DNA of 64,000 bases from Natrinema gelatinilyticum (lineage in GTDB: Archaea; Halobacteriota; Halobacteria; Halobacteriales; Natrialbaceae), in contig NZ_CP100756.1 of assembly GCF_024266705.1 (NCBI RefSeq), positions 1,488,001-1,552,000 of the forward strand, read 5' to 3'. Position 1 is the first letter of the stretch. The number at the start of each line of letters is the position of its first letter. The position numbers and the translations under genes are program-made. The notes under the pieces were generated by a model that was not told the DNA's origin, made no database searches, and saw nothing but the letters and a program-made list of their open reading frames with translations. This document shows, one piece after another, positions 34,277 to 42,959 of the stretch.

Positions 34277-35455
34277 TCACTCGAGATGATTGTCTCCGAG
34301 CGCGACCTCGAGTCGCTCGCGGTCCGTACGTAATTCCTCGAGTTCGGCTTCGACGCGGCCGTCTGTCAGCCGCTCGCGTTCGGCGTGCGTAAGCCGATCG
34401 AGGGTCTGCGCTGCAGTCTGCAGGCGGTCGTACTCGGGGTCTGTCGCGAGCAGTCGAACCTCGCGTAGCGCTGCGACGGTGTCCTCGTCGGCGACGCGGT
34501 CGACGAACGGGCGATACTCCCGCGCCCTGGTGCGGAGTGCGCCGGCGGGCTCCGGCGGCCAGTCGATCGTCAGCGGTTCGGGGCCGATGCCGTCGAGATA
34601 CGTCTGCTGGGTCGCGACGACGCGCTTGAGTTCGTCCGCGCTATCCACGTAGTGGGAGAGCTTCGACCGGGAGTACTCGGCGTACTCGAGCAGTTCTGGG
34701 ATCGTGTACTCGCCCGCTGAATTGGTTCGGACGTACGTCATCAGATCCGGCGGCGGCAGTCCGTAGTTCACGAACGGGTACCATCGGCTCCGCTCGAGCA
34801 GGTCGAACACCTCGCGTGCGGAGGCCTCGAGCCGGTACGCGTCGAACGCGTCGCGGATCGCCTCGTCGTAGATTTCGATGGGCTCTCGAAGGCGTTCGAC
34901 CGGCGCGTCAAGGTCGGCGTTCGCGAGTTCGAGCAGCCGTTCGCGCTCGGCGATTTCGTCCGCGAGCGTCCGCAGTCGCTTGCTCGCGGCTGTCCGCGCG
35001 TCCGCCAGTTCCTCGCGAGCGGCGTCGCGTTCGTCGAGCAGGTCCGCACACCGTGCTGCGGGCTCGAGGGCCTCGCGTGCTCGGTCGAAGTCGGACTCGC
35101 TGAGCCGGCGCTTGTCGATCGCATCCAATGCGTCCTCGAACGCCTCGTACTCGACGAGGTCGTCGGGCAGATTCGTGACGAGCGTATCGAACCGTCCCTC
35201 GAGTTCGACGTAGGCCTGGAAGGTTTCCCGGCCGGTCCCGGTCGCGCGGTCGACGTACTCCTCTAACAGCTTCGTCGCGTCACGGTAGGCGTTCGCAGTT
35301 TCCTCGACCGACCCGTCACCGCGATCTTCGATCCGCCGTTCGGCTGTCTCGAGGCGCTTCCGGGCTGCTTCGAGCGATTCGAGCGGGCTGTGCGTCTCGT
35401 CGGTCCCGGCTCCGCTGTCGGAGCCGACGTCCGTCAGGTGGGCGCGATCGCTCAT
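34277..35455 (-). CDS. Haloarchaeal coiled-coil protein (DUF7118-like)
   Basis: 392 residues from the ATG 35453-35455. Long charged helices dominate (EAARKRLETAERRIEDRG; RDAAREELADARTAASKRLRTL; ERERLTDGRVEAELEELRTDRERLEVAL). A central segment, ASAREVFDLLERSRWYPFVNYGLPPPDLMTYVR, is conserved-looking with aromatics. I link it tentatively to the haloarchaeal DUF7118 group. It is 1 bp downstream of hisI on the same strand, so probably cotranscribed. Confidence 0.65.
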   Translation of the reverse strand: MSDRAHLTDVGSDSGAGTDETHSPLESLEAARKRLETAERRIEDRGDGSVEETANAYRDATKLLEEYVDRATGTGRETFQAYVELEGRFDTLVTNLPDDLVEYEAFEDALDAIDKRRLSESDFDRAREALEPAARCADLLDERDAAREELADARTAASKRLRTLADEIAERERLLELANADLDAPVERLREPIEIYDEAIRDAFDAYRLEASAREVFDLLERSRWYPFVNYGLPPPDLMTYVRTNSAGEYTIPELLEYAEYSRSKLSHYVDSADELKRVVATQQTYLDGIGPEPLTIDWPPEPAGALRTRAREYRPFVDRVADEDTVAALREVRLLATDPEYDRLQTAAQTLDRLTHAERERLTDGRVEAELEELRTDRERLEVALGDNHLE

Positions 35456-35456
35456 C

Positions 35457-35825
35457 CTATTCGTAGACGGCGTTCGGGTCGAACACTTCTTCGCCGACGA
35501 TCTCACCGTCGATCGTCCGGTAGAAACACGATCGGTGACCGGTGTGACACGCCCCGCCCTCCTGGTCGACCAGATAGAGGAGCGTGTCGGCGTCGCAGTC
35601 GACTCGAACCTCCTCGACCGCCTGGACGTGGCCGCTCGTCGCCCCTTTCTTCCAGAGTTCGTCCCGACTCCGTGAGTAGTAGTGGGCCCGCCCGGTCTCG
35701 CGCGTTCGCTCGAGCGCTTTCGGGGAGACGTACGCGAGCATCAACACCTCGCCGGTATCGGCGTCCTGTGCCACGGCTGGGACGAGTCCGTCCTCGCCGA
35801 AGTCGACCGAAACCTCGTCGTCCAT
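35457..35825 (-). CDS. hisI: Phosphoribosyl-AMP cyclohydrolase
   Basis: 122 residues. Zinc and substrate motifs are present: [37 protein letters not shown], the [11 protein letters not shown] loop (Cys77 region) and [14 protein letters not shown] with two further cysteines. It opens the ring of PR-AMP in histidine biosynthesis. HisE (pyrophosphohydrolase) is not fused, as usual in archaea. The next his gene in the window is hisB, divergent, 500 bp away. Confidence 0.95.
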   Translation of the reverse strand: MDDEVSVDFGEDGLVPAVAQDADTGEVLMLAYVSPKALERTRETGRAHYYSRSRDELWKKGATSGHVQAVEEVRVDCDADTLLYLVDQEGGACHTGHRSCFYRTIDGEIVGEEVFDPNAVYE

Positions 35826-36328
35826 AGTCGAGATATTGTTCGTCCGAGCGATAGGTCTTTTGCCGCGGCCAGGACTCCGAGAATCGGCGTTCGAACCACG
35901 TCGCGGTCACGCGGCTGTCGTTCGGGTATGGGGACCGTGTTTCCGTGATCGGTGTCGTCGCGCTTCCAGCGTCTTTCTCCCGTTCCAGCAATAGTTCGCC
36001 AGAGTGACGAGGGCGATCGAGGTCGGCCGGTGTTACGGACCGCGGTACGGATCTGGCACGTTCCGCACCTCTATCCGGGAGTGACCACCAACGATGACAA
36101 ATCGCGTTTGCATCGGGACGGCTCGCCGATTCTCGAAATGACCCGTGAGGGTACAACCAGCCGGAACCGTGCGGTCCGGCCAGCTCCGGCGATATCTTCA
36201 ATACCGTGTCTCGGTCCGTAATCCGGTTCAATCGATCACGAGAGGACCTCGTCGTAGCGGTCGCCGATCAGACCGATCCGACGCCGACGAACGGAACCCC
36301 CTTGTACTGGGGGCGGAATGAATTCTCC
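35826..36328. other. Divergent intergenic region between hisI and hisB
   Basis: About 500 bases. Frames are open on both strands but their products are Arg/Ser-rich with no motif. It must hold both promoters. A GC hairpin CCCCCTTGTACTGGGGGC (36298-36315) lies 14 bp before the hisB ATG and could affect its translation. Confidence 0.55.
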
Positions 36329-36916
36329 ATGAGCGAGCGAACGGCAACGGTCACGCGTGAGACAGCCGAGACGTCGATCGAGTGTACGCTCAAGATCGAC
36401 GGAAGCGGTGCGGCGACGATCGACACGGGGATCGGGTTCTTCGACCACATGTTGACGTCGTTCGCCAAACACGGGCTGTTCGACCTCGAGATCGAATGTG
36501 ACGGCGACCTGGAGATCGACGACCATCACACGGTCGAGGACGTGGCGATCGTCCTCGGCGAGGCGTTCGACGACGCGCTCGGCGATCGGTCGGGGATCGT
36601 CCGATACGCTGATCGACGCGTTCCGCTCGACGAAGCCGTCGCAAGCGCGGTCGTCGATGTGAGTGGACGGCCGCGCTGTTACTTCGATGGACGGTTCTCC
36701 CAGGAGTCGATCGGCGAATTCACCAGCGACATGGCGCGTCACTTCGGCGAATCGCTCGCGATGAACACCGGCCTAACGCTCCACCTCGAAGTCACCGGCG
36801 AGAACGCCCACCACGAGGTCGAGGCCCTGTTCAAGGCGCTCACGCGGTGTCTCGACGACGCGACGCGAATCGACGACAGGCGGGAGGGAACGCCGAGTAC
36901 GAAAGGCACCCTCTGA
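36329..36916 (+). CDS. hisB: Imidazoleglycerol-phosphate dehydratase
   Basis: 195 residues. The two metal-binding His repeats are clear: [15 protein letters not shown] with [11 protein letters not shown] near 70, and [14 protein letters not shown] near 165. It dehydrates imidazole glycerol phosphate in histidine synthesis. It is the monofunctional form (no HisB-N phosphatase domain). Start ATG at 36329. Confidence 0.96.
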   Translation: MSERTATVTRETAETSIECTLKIDGSGAATIDTGIGFFDHMLTSFAKHGLFDLEIECDGDLEIDDHHTVEDVAIVLGEAFDDALGDRSGIVRYADRRVPLDEAVASAVVDVSGRPRCYFDGRFSQESIGEFTSDMARHFGESLAMNTGLTLHLEVTGENAHHEVEALFKALTRCLDDATRIDDRREGTPSTKGTL

Positions 36917-37001
36917 CCGCCGACGTGACCCACGGAGGACATCTCCCGTAGTCGCGTCTAGAACGTTCGGAACGAACGAGACGTGCACGCATCGTTACGG
37001 C

Positions 37002-37748
37002 CTACGGCCTGACGAGCATCTCTCGCTCCTCGACGAACTCCCCGGTTTCGACTGCGTGGTCGATAATGGCCTCGACCTCGTGACCCTCGAGATCGTAGGC
37101 TCCTGCCGCCAGCTCCTCGACAGCGCTTCGTTGCATCGGAAAATGGCGGTTGCGAAGGAGCCGAACGACCTTGCTGTAGGCTCCTGGGGTAGGGTTCGAC
37201 GGCCCCACCGCCGCTGTAGATGCACTCGAATCGACCCCGTCGTCGGCCGACGATTCGGTCCTCGAACCTGTAGTGCCACCAGAACCGGGCTCGCACTCGT
37301 CCACCGTGACCGAGTCGCATTCGGTGCGTTCGAACGTGATTCCGTCCTCGAGTACCGTCTCTGCGGACGATTCCGTCCCGGAGTCGGAATTCGTCTCGAC
37401 TTCGGATCCAGTACTGCCTGTCGGCTCCGAGCCGGTTGCGTTCGAACTCGGTGTTCGACGACGCTTCTCCGTGGATTCGTTCGCCGTCGCGACGACCGCT
37501 CCTGTCTTCTCGTTACTTCCGTTTTCCGTCGACTCACCTTGTCGGCCTTCGGTGCGGGATTCGACGTCGACGTCGACGCCGGCGCGAGCGATCAGCGGCT
37601 CGATCAGCGCCTCAAGTCGCTCCCTGCAGTCGGGACAGAGGACGACGCGGCGCTGTTCGGCCTCTGTCGGCTCGAGCACCGGCGGAACGATCTCGAACGT
37701 ACCCGCAGCGTCGGCACCACAGAAATCACAGCTCCGGAGTTCGCGCAT
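37002..37748 (-). CDS. Zinc-finger protein with long Ser/Thr/Glu-rich linker
   Basis: 248 residues. A zinc-binding pair (CDFCGADA near 6-13 and CPDCRERL near 38-45) is followed by about 120 residues of low-complexity Ser/Thr/Glu/Gly and a C-terminal helical domain (YSKVVRLLRNRHFPMQRSAVEELAAGAYDLEGHEVEAIIDHAVETGEFVEE) resembling a winged helix. Such haloarchaeal proteins may act in RNA or DNA binding; the exact family is not recognised. Confidence 0.65.
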   Translation of the reverse strand: MRELRSCDFCGADAAGTFEIVPPVLEPTEAEQRRVVLCPDCRERLEALIEPLIARAGVDVDVESRTEGRQGESTENGSNEKTGAVVATANESTEKRRRTPSSNATGSEPTGSTGSEVETNSDSGTESSAETVLEDGITFERTECDSVTVDECEPGSGGTTGSRTESSADDGVDSSASTAAVGPSNPTPGAYSKVVRLLRNRHFPMQRSAVEELAAGAYDLEGHEVEAIIDHAVETGEFVEEREMLVRP

Positions 37749-37915
37749 AGTATCGCCTCTTTCGCGGAGCGTAAAAATCATCTGTCAACTCACACTACGA
37801 GAAAATGGCTCGACGCCGGCTGGCCAGCGGTGTCGAGAGAGTGATTCAATCGATACGAGGAATACGAGGAGGATCACCGAACATTATACTGCAGCGTCCG
37901 TAGACCCGATATCGA

Positions 37916-38419
37916 ATGTTCGACGAGATCATGGAGAAATTCAAGGGGTCGCCGAGCCAGCAGGCCGTCATTCGCCTGCTGCTAGAGCGGGGCTTCTCGG
38001 TCAACGACGAGGGCAGGGTCGTCTCGGGCGGTATCGAGATTCCGAACACCGGAATCGCCCGCGAGATCGGCGTCGATCGCCGAGTCGTCGACTCGACCAC
38101 CGACGTCATCCTCAAGGATCCCGAACTGCGCCGTATTTTTCAGAACATCTCGCAAGTGCCGAGCCTGATGGATCTGGCTCCCGTCCTCGACCTGACGGTG
38201 CTATCGATCGCCGTCGACGACGCCGAACGAGAAGGGATCGTCGCCGCGATCACGGGGACGCTCGCCGACCATGGAATCTCGATTCGCCAGACCATCAGCG
38301 AAGATCCGGAGTTTACCGACGAACCGCGGTTGTACCTGATTACGGACGAGGACTTGCCGGGCGAGGCGATTACCGCGATTCGCGACCTCGAGTTCGTCCG
38401 GAAGATCGAACTTCAGTGA
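37916..38419 (+). CDS. HTH-ACT regulator of amino-acid metabolism
   Basis: 167 residues. The N-terminal half carries a helix-turn-helix (SQQAVIRLLLERGFSVNDEGRVVSGGIEIPNTGIAREIGVDRRVVDSTTDVIL), and the C-terminal half an ACT domain (LTVLSIAVDDAEREGIVAAITGTLADHGISIRQTISED). Predicted to bind an amino acid and regulate its pathway. An AT-rich ATTATACTG about 30 bp upstream suggests a near-leaderless transcript. Confidence 0.85.
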   Translation: MFDEIMEKFKGSPSQQAVIRLLLERGFSVNDEGRVVSGGIEIPNTGIAREIGVDRRVVDSTTDVILKDPELRRIFQNISQVPSLMDLAPVLDLTVLSIAVDDAEREGIVAAITGTLADHGISIRQTISEDPEFTDEPRLYLITDEDLPGEAITAIRDLEFVRKIELQ

Positions 38420-38431
38420 GGACGATACGGG

Positions 38432-38857
38432 TCACTCGTCGCCGGTCGACTCGCCGTCGCTGTCGATATCGACAGTCTCCGCGAACTCCTCAAGGACCGA
38501 CGCGAGGGCGCTCGTCAGTTCTTCGAATCGCTCGATCGACATGTCATCCGTCGTCACCCAGACACCGTGAGGGCCGCGAATCGCCCGCGAGAGAAAGCCG
38601 TTCTCGAACATTCGAATCGTCGCCTGGTACTCGCCGAGTTGCGTGTTCCGGTAGGCCGACTGCGAGTGGAATCCCAGTCGCTCGTGGTCGGCGAACCCGA
38701 CGAGATCCGCGGTCTGTTCGAGGTCCGAGCGGAGGTACAGTTGCTCGACGTCGTCCTCGGTGAAGTAGGTGATACTGCGTAGTTCGTCGCCTACCGTCGT
38801 CCGGCAGACGCTGTATAGTTCGTCCGCGAGTTCGGAATCGATGCTCTCGCCGTCCAT
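38432..38857 (-). CDS. Hypothetical haloarchaeal protein (DUF7522-like)
   Basis: 141 residues from the ATG 38855-38857. It combines helical and beta segments (SELADELYSVCRTTVGDELRSITYFTEDDVEQLYLRSDLEQT; TIRMFENGFLSRAIRGPHGVWVTTDDMSIERFEELTSAL). I tentatively match it to a haloarchaea-restricted family that I know as DUF7522; function unknown. Convergent with the ACT regulator. Confidence 0.6.
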   Translation of the reverse strand: MDGESIDSELADELYSVCRTTVGDELRSITYFTEDDVEQLYLRSDLEQTADLVGFADHERLGFHSQSAYRNTQLGEYQATIRMFENGFLSRAIRGPHGVWVTTDDMSIERFEELTSALASVLEEFAETVDIDSDGESTGDE

Positions 38858-39047
38858 ATATGCATCCACGACACGGAATAATAATAGCGTAGGGGTCCCT
38901 GCGGCTCCGTTTCCGTTTCGCTCGGCGACCGGAGCCGGGACATGACGATACCCGGCGACCGACGGCCTCTTTTCGCGGGCCAACGTATCGTCCGCCCATG
39001 GACGGCGTCGAAACGCCGGACGCGTGGAACATGCGAGGTGGCCGGCC

Positions 39048-39656
39048 GTGAGCGGCGCATACCGTACCGTGGCTGAACCCGCGACCGCCGAATTCGTCGT
39101 CCAAGGGTCGGAGTTCATCGGTCACGTCCGACCGGTCGATTCCGTCTCGGCGGCTGACGAGTTCGTCGACGCCGTTCGGGCCGAGTACGCCGACGCCACT
39201 CACAACGTCCCCGCGTATCGCGTGCGCACCGACGCCGACGGCGACTTCCTGCGCGAGTACGCGAGCGACGAGGGCGAACCCTCCGGCTCAGCCGGCAAGC
39301 CAGCGTTGAACGTCCTCACCAAGCGGAATCTCGAGAACTGCGCGGTCGTCGTGACCCGCTACTACGGCGGCACGAATCTCGGCATCGGTGGCCTCGTTCG
39401 GGCCTACTCTCGAGCGGTCAAAGAGGCCGTCGAGCGAGCGGGCATCGTGGAGGAACGACCGCACGAGCAGGTATCGATCACCGTCGAATACAACGACTCG
39501 GGCACCGTGCGCTCTATTCTGGAGAGCGAGGGGTACGAGTTCGACGCTGACTACGCGGCCACCGTCGCCTTCGACGTTCGCGTCCCAGTCGCCGAGGGCG
39601 ACGCGCTCCGCGACCGTCTTCGAAGCGCGACGAGCGGCCGGGTCGACCTCGAGTAG
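39048..39656 (+). CDS. IMPACT/YigZ-family protein
   Basis: 202 residues from the GTG at 39048 (frame open from GTG 39024). The N-terminal UPF0029 domain shows FVVQGSEFIGHVRPV, THNVPAYRV, DEGEPSGSAGKP and VVVTRYYGGTNLGIGGLVRAYSRAVKEAV, then the C-terminal YigZ domain with VEYNDSGTVRSILESEGYEF. Members bind RNA or ribosomes and relate to GCN2/translation control in eukaryotes. In archaea the role is unknown. Confidence 0.93.
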   Translation: MSGAYRTVAEPATAEFVVQGSEFIGHVRPVDSVSAADEFVDAVRAEYADATHNVPAYRVRTDADGDFLREYASDEGEPSGSAGKPALNVLTKRNLENCAVVVTRYYGGTNLGIGGLVRAYSRAVKEAVERAGIVEERPHEQVSITVEYNDSGTVRSILESEGYEFDADYAATVAFDVRVPVAEGDALRDRLRSATSGRVDLE

Positions 39657-40016
39657 CCCCTCCGAACGATGCTGGGCTCGAGACGTGTCGTCGACCGTGG
39701 GTCGGCGGACCGTTACAGGGAAACGCGTTTCTACCGTGAGACGGGCGTCATGGACCCGCCCACGAGCGTGCCAACACGTAGCCACCGAACGCGAGTCGAA
39801 ATGCCGAATCACGAGTATCGATGAATTTACAATCGACGTGTGATAGTGTGATTCGTTCGACACAAATAACTCGGACAGGCGCAATCGTCATTGATTGACC
39901 CCGAAGGACTATTCGATCGGTTCGTCTGTAACGACGCCCAGAAAGTTCGGTCGACGGGAGGGGTTTGACCTGAAACGGTGGGGTGCAGGGGTCATCGATA
40001 TACGGCAGTCACTCGT
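39657..40016. other. Intergenic region before the DUF2892 pseudogene
   Basis: About 360 bases, with an AT-rich patch (TGAATTTACAATCGACGTG to CACAAATAACTCGG, 39821-39874) likely to contain the promoter for the gene that follows. No other gene is supported. Confidence 0.5.
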
Positions 40017-40230
40017 ATGCCGAATATGGACCGGAACGTCTGTGGGTTCGACCGCCTCGGCCGTACCGTCCCCGCAACGATGTTGCTGCTGGTCGGCTAT
40101 CGGAACCGAGACCGGACGGGCCGGCACGCTTGCATTCGTCGGGGGTAGCGACCTTCTCGTGACCGCAATCATCCAGCGGTGCCCGATAAACGCACTGGTG
40201 AGACTCGACACGTGCGGAGCGGACCGGTAG
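40017..40230 (+). pseudogene. DUF2892 inner-membrane protein gene with a +1 frameshift
   Basis: Frame 1 from the ATG 40017 (or 40026) reads MDRNVCGFDRLGRTV followed by MLLLVGYRNRDRT, then loses the family pattern and stops at 40148. The next frame continues the family exactly: AGTLAFVGGSDLLVTAIIQRCPINALVRLDTC, stop at 40230. Deleting one G from ACGGGCCGG near 40119 restores one 70-residue protein with the two-helix DUF2892 layout (YgaP-type). Either a real frameshift or a sequencing error in a G run. Confidence 0.8.
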
Positions 40231-40319
40231 CAGTGCCGCGGACGGCGCGACAGGGTCACCGCTCCAAGACGGAACGCGTGACCGCGCGGGCAGTGACGTC
40301 CTCGTTCGCGGTCCCGCGG

Positions 40320-40697
40320 TCACTCGCCGGTCTCGTAGGGAACTGCGTCGCCGTCGACCGGCGGGGCACCGATCGCGATGACGGAAACGGGATCGTTGGC
40401 GTCGGCGGGATTGTACGCTCGGTGGGGCGCTTCCGGCGAGGCCGCGAACATCGATCCTTCCGCCACCTCGAACTCACCGTCCGGAGTCTCGACGCGCAAC
40501 GTTCCCGAGCAGACGACGAACGCCTCCTCCTGGGTTTCGTGGTAGTGGTAGGCGAGCGGCAGCTGTTCTCCCGGCGCCGCGGCGAACCGGTTGATCGCAA
40601 CGCTATCCAACCCGGCCGCCTCGCTCAATCGGCGGAGATCGCAGGGTCGATCGGCGACGGGCTCGAGATCCTCCGGGTCGGTGACTGAATATGTCAT
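40320..40697 (-). CDS. Cupin-domain protein
   Basis: 125 residues from the ATG 40695-40697. Cupin motif 1 is LAYHYHETQEEAFVVCSGTLRVE (His pair and Glu for metal binding) and motif 2 is AEGSMFAASPEAPHRAYNP (His). A single small conserved barrel, probably a metal-dependent enzyme or sugar-binding protein. No neighbour indicates the substrate. Confidence 0.85.
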   Translation of the reverse strand: MTYSVTDPEDLEPVADRPCDLRRLSEAAGLDSVAINRFAAAPGEQLPLAYHYHETQEEAFVVCSGTLRVETPDGEFEVAEGSMFAASPEAPHRAYNPADANDPVSVIAIGAPPVDGDAVPYETGE

Positions 40698-40807
40698 GCG
40701 AGCCGTTCGCACGGAACTCGCAAAAGTCCGTCGACGCCCGGCGAGGCGATACCTGAGCTGTCGGCCGCACGCGGACGCAGACGGCGGACGGCGCTATCAA
40801 ACCGGCC

Positions 40808-41485
40808 TCACGTCGTCCGGAACGCCCGGTCGCCGGCGTCACCGAGGCCGGGAACGATGAAGCCGTCGTCGTCGAGATGGTCGTCGATCGACACCGTCAG
40901 CAGATCCGCCTCGGGACACGACTCGCCGACCCGGAGCAGCCCCTCCGGCGCCGACAGCGCCGAGAGAACGATTAGATTCTCGGGCTGCGTGGCGGTCTCG
41001 ACGACGTGCTCGAGGACAGTACACATCGTACTCCCCGTCGCGAGCATGGGATCGGCGACGATGACCGTGTCCTCTTCGTGTATCTCGGGCAGTTTCACGT
41101 AGTCGACGGTGATGGGGAACGATCCGTCTTCGTCGCGACCCGCTTCCTCGTCGCGGCTCGCGCTGATGACGCCCTGGCGAGCCCGGGGAAACGCTTTCAA
41201 CAGCCCCTCGACGAACGGCGTCGCAGCGCGCAAGACGTTGATGATCACGACGTCGTCGAGGCCGCGGACGCGCTCGCCCATGGTCGTCTCGAGCGGGGTT
41301 TCGATCTCGACGTATTCGGTTTCCATCCGGCCGTCGATGATCTCGTAGCCGCAGATCCGGCCGAGTTTGACCAGTCCCTTCCGAAAACTGACTTGCTCGG
41401 TCTCGACGTCGCGAAGCCGCGAGAGCGTGTCCTTCGCCAATGCGTGGGTAACGAGATAGGCGTTGTCCCGGTCTTCGATCGGCAT
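40808..41485 (-). CDS. upp: Uracil phosphoribosyltransferase
   Basis: 225 residues from the ATG 41483-41485. The PRPP loop [14 protein letters not shown] is visible, with [29 protein letters not shown] upstream and the uracil-binding C-terminus ([21 protein letters not shown]). It salvages uracil to UMP using PRPP made by Prs. Length agrees with the family. Confidence 0.96.
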   Translation of the reverse strand: MPIEDRDNAYLVTHALAKDTLSRLRDVETEQVSFRKGLVKLGRICGYEIIDGRMETEYVEIETPLETTMGERVRGLDDVVIINVLRAATPFVEGLLKAFPRARQGVISASRDEEAGRDEDGSFPITVDYVKLPEIHEEDTVIVADPMLATGSTMCTVLEHVVETATQPENLIVLSALSAPEGLLRVGESCPEADLLTVSIDDHLDDDGFIVPGLGDAGDRAFRTT

Positions 41486-41749
41486 ATTCGTATGGCCACC
41501 CGCCGGGTAGTTCACAGTGTCGATCAGGTGCGAGCACGGTCGCGCGCCTCGAGGTCGGCTGCCCGATCAGGAGTCGAAATGCGAAATTGTGCTCGCTAAG
41601 TCAATATTACCGATCGGCGAGTCGCGCACCGGGACGATTTTGCCCTTCGCTATCGGATCACGGACACGGCCTCCAGTCGTCAGAAACGGACGTAACGGTG
41701 GACCCGGTTTAATCGGTCGATCGGTGTATCCCCCGTTGCCCGATCACGG
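41486..41749. other. Intergenic region upstream of upp, left flank of a mobile element
   Basis: About 265 bases with the upp promoter on the minus strand. The last bases before 41750 are the host flank next to the right end of the 358-bp element. Confidence 0.5.
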
Positions 41750-42107
41750 GTGAAGTACCACGGGGGCACGCCCCGTGGCTTCACCGTGTTGGCGGCAGGC
41801 CCAGAAACGGGCCATATGGCCGCAGGCGAGTTTAATTCCCCTCGGACTTCCCGAGATGGGTCATCTGGAATTCACACCCGAACACGCGGTGTGTCCGTGA
41901 GGGTCGGCCGCTCCACCACGGCCCGATGGCGTCCGTCGCACCACGCCGAAGACGTGGCTGGTGAGAGAGCCACATTCCTCCGCAACTGTGCACAGTTGCG
42001 ACGAATTAAGATCTTTAATTCACACAACTGTATCTTTAAACACGTTATATAATATAATAAATGTTACATGATTCACTCTCGGATTAAAGCCCCGAGGCAC
42101 TCTCGCT
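41750..42107 (-). mobile_element. 358-bp non-autonomous IS200/IS605-superfamily element, copy A
   Basis: Aligns over its full length, in opposite orientation and with no net length change, to 61854-62211. The right end (plus strand GTGAAGTACCACGGGG..CCCCGTGGCTTCAC) is a long terminal hairpin at 41750-41784. The left end hairpin is CTCGG/CCGAG at 42078-42096. On the minus strand the host bases 5' of the left end are TTAC (GTAA at 42108-42111). No transposase is encoded. The frame 41750-42052 is open but shows no coding constraint. Confidence 0.85.
42045..42060 (+). promoter_or_regulatory. TATA-rich promoter candidate inside the mobile element
   Basis: TTATATAATATAATAA lies inside the 358-bp element and points to the gene starting at ATG 42129. 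Transcription would begin around 42075-42085, placing the element's left-end hairpin in the 5' UTR. The insertion therefore probably supplies the downstream promoter (inference). Confidence 0.45.
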
Positions 42108-42128
42108 GTAATACTGTAGATACTCACG

Positions 42129-42803
42129 ATGAGCCACCGGTTCCAACAGCAGCCACGGCAGGGACAGCCGACAGACCAGTACGGACAGCAGCCAACGCAG
42201 TCGATGGGTGGTCCGGGACAGCAGACGGGCGGGCAGCAGATGGCTGGGCAAGAGCAACCGATGACCGGCCGAAGACAGCGGATGGGCGGACCAGGACAGC
42301 AGATGGGCAGGCAGGAAATGCGGAGCCAGCAGTCATTCGAGGACCATCTCACCAACAAACTCCGGATCGCACTCGAGGACTTTACTGAGCTGGGCCACAT
42401 CGCCGATTGGTGTGCAAAAACGTGCGCGGCGGAGGGGCTCTCGGCGCCCGCGCACATCACGCACGATATCGCGGAGCTCGCGGAACTCAACGCGAGCATG
42501 ATCGCGCGCGATTCGATGTTCGGTCCCGAAGTCGCGGACGCGTTCATCCGGGTGGCAACCGAGAGCTTGCCCGAACTCCGGCAATACCAGCAACACCCAC
42601 ATATTTCGGAGACGATTTCTGCGATCGATCGAACGATCGACTCCTGTTCGACAGTCCTCGAGATGGTACATGGCGGACCGCAGATGGGTGGACAACAGCG
42701 GACTGACGAACAGCAGATTCCCACAGGGGGAATGGGAGGCGGACAGGAAGGCACGTACGGTCGCGGCCAGGGCAGCGGTCACGGAATGGGCAGCCAGTAC
42801 TAA
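42129..42803 (+). CDS. Helical-bundle protein with Gln/Gly-rich tails (possibly four-helix copper-binding-like)
   Basis: 224 residues. Residues 1-67 are Gln/Gly/Met-rich low complexity (QQQPRQGQ, PGQQTGGQQ, PMTGRRQRMGGPGQQ), as are the last 45. The core (about 68-180) reads as four helices: IALEDFTELGHIADWCAKTCAA, ITHDIAELAELNASMIARDSMFG, VADAFIRVATESLPELRQYQQH, ISETISAIDRTIDSCSTVLEMV. The WCAKTC pair and HITHD position recall Cys-rich four-helix copper-storage proteins in which most cysteines are replaced. That link is tentative. The tails suggest disorder or phase separation. Confidence 0.6.
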   Translation: MSHRFQQQPRQGQPTDQYGQQPTQSMGGPGQQTGGQQMAGQEQPMTGRRQRMGGPGQQMGRQEMRSQQSFEDHLTNKLRIALEDFTELGHIADWCAKTCAAEGLSAPAHITHDIAELAELNASMIARDSMFGPEVADAFIRVATESLPELRQYQQHPHISETISAIDRTIDSCSTVLEMVHGGPQMGGQQRTDEQQIPTGGMGGGQEGTYGRGQGSGHGMGSQY

Positions 42804-42959
42804 GCCACCGCGGTCCGTCGACGGCCCGTCCGTAACGGCCCGCTGAGTTCCGTCTGTGACGGTTCCGCCCATTTCCTGACGTGATCGTGTGTCAACCATC
42901 CCTGCGGGCGACGGCAGAGAAGTTTATACTCGTCCGTACGCTACCACACGGCCAGCCGA

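Noticed and set aside
35503..36231. 242-codon minus-strand frame covering hisI and the hisI-hisB gap
   Set aside because: It is out of frame with hisI across a certain gene, and its sequence is Arg/Ser/Pro-rich without motifs.
41750..42052. 100-codon open frame inside the 358-bp element, also open in copy B (61909-62211)
   Set aside because: Most base differences between the copies change the amino acid, the start codon is simply the first three bases of the element, and the sequence is constrained by hairpins. It looks like structure rather than protein.
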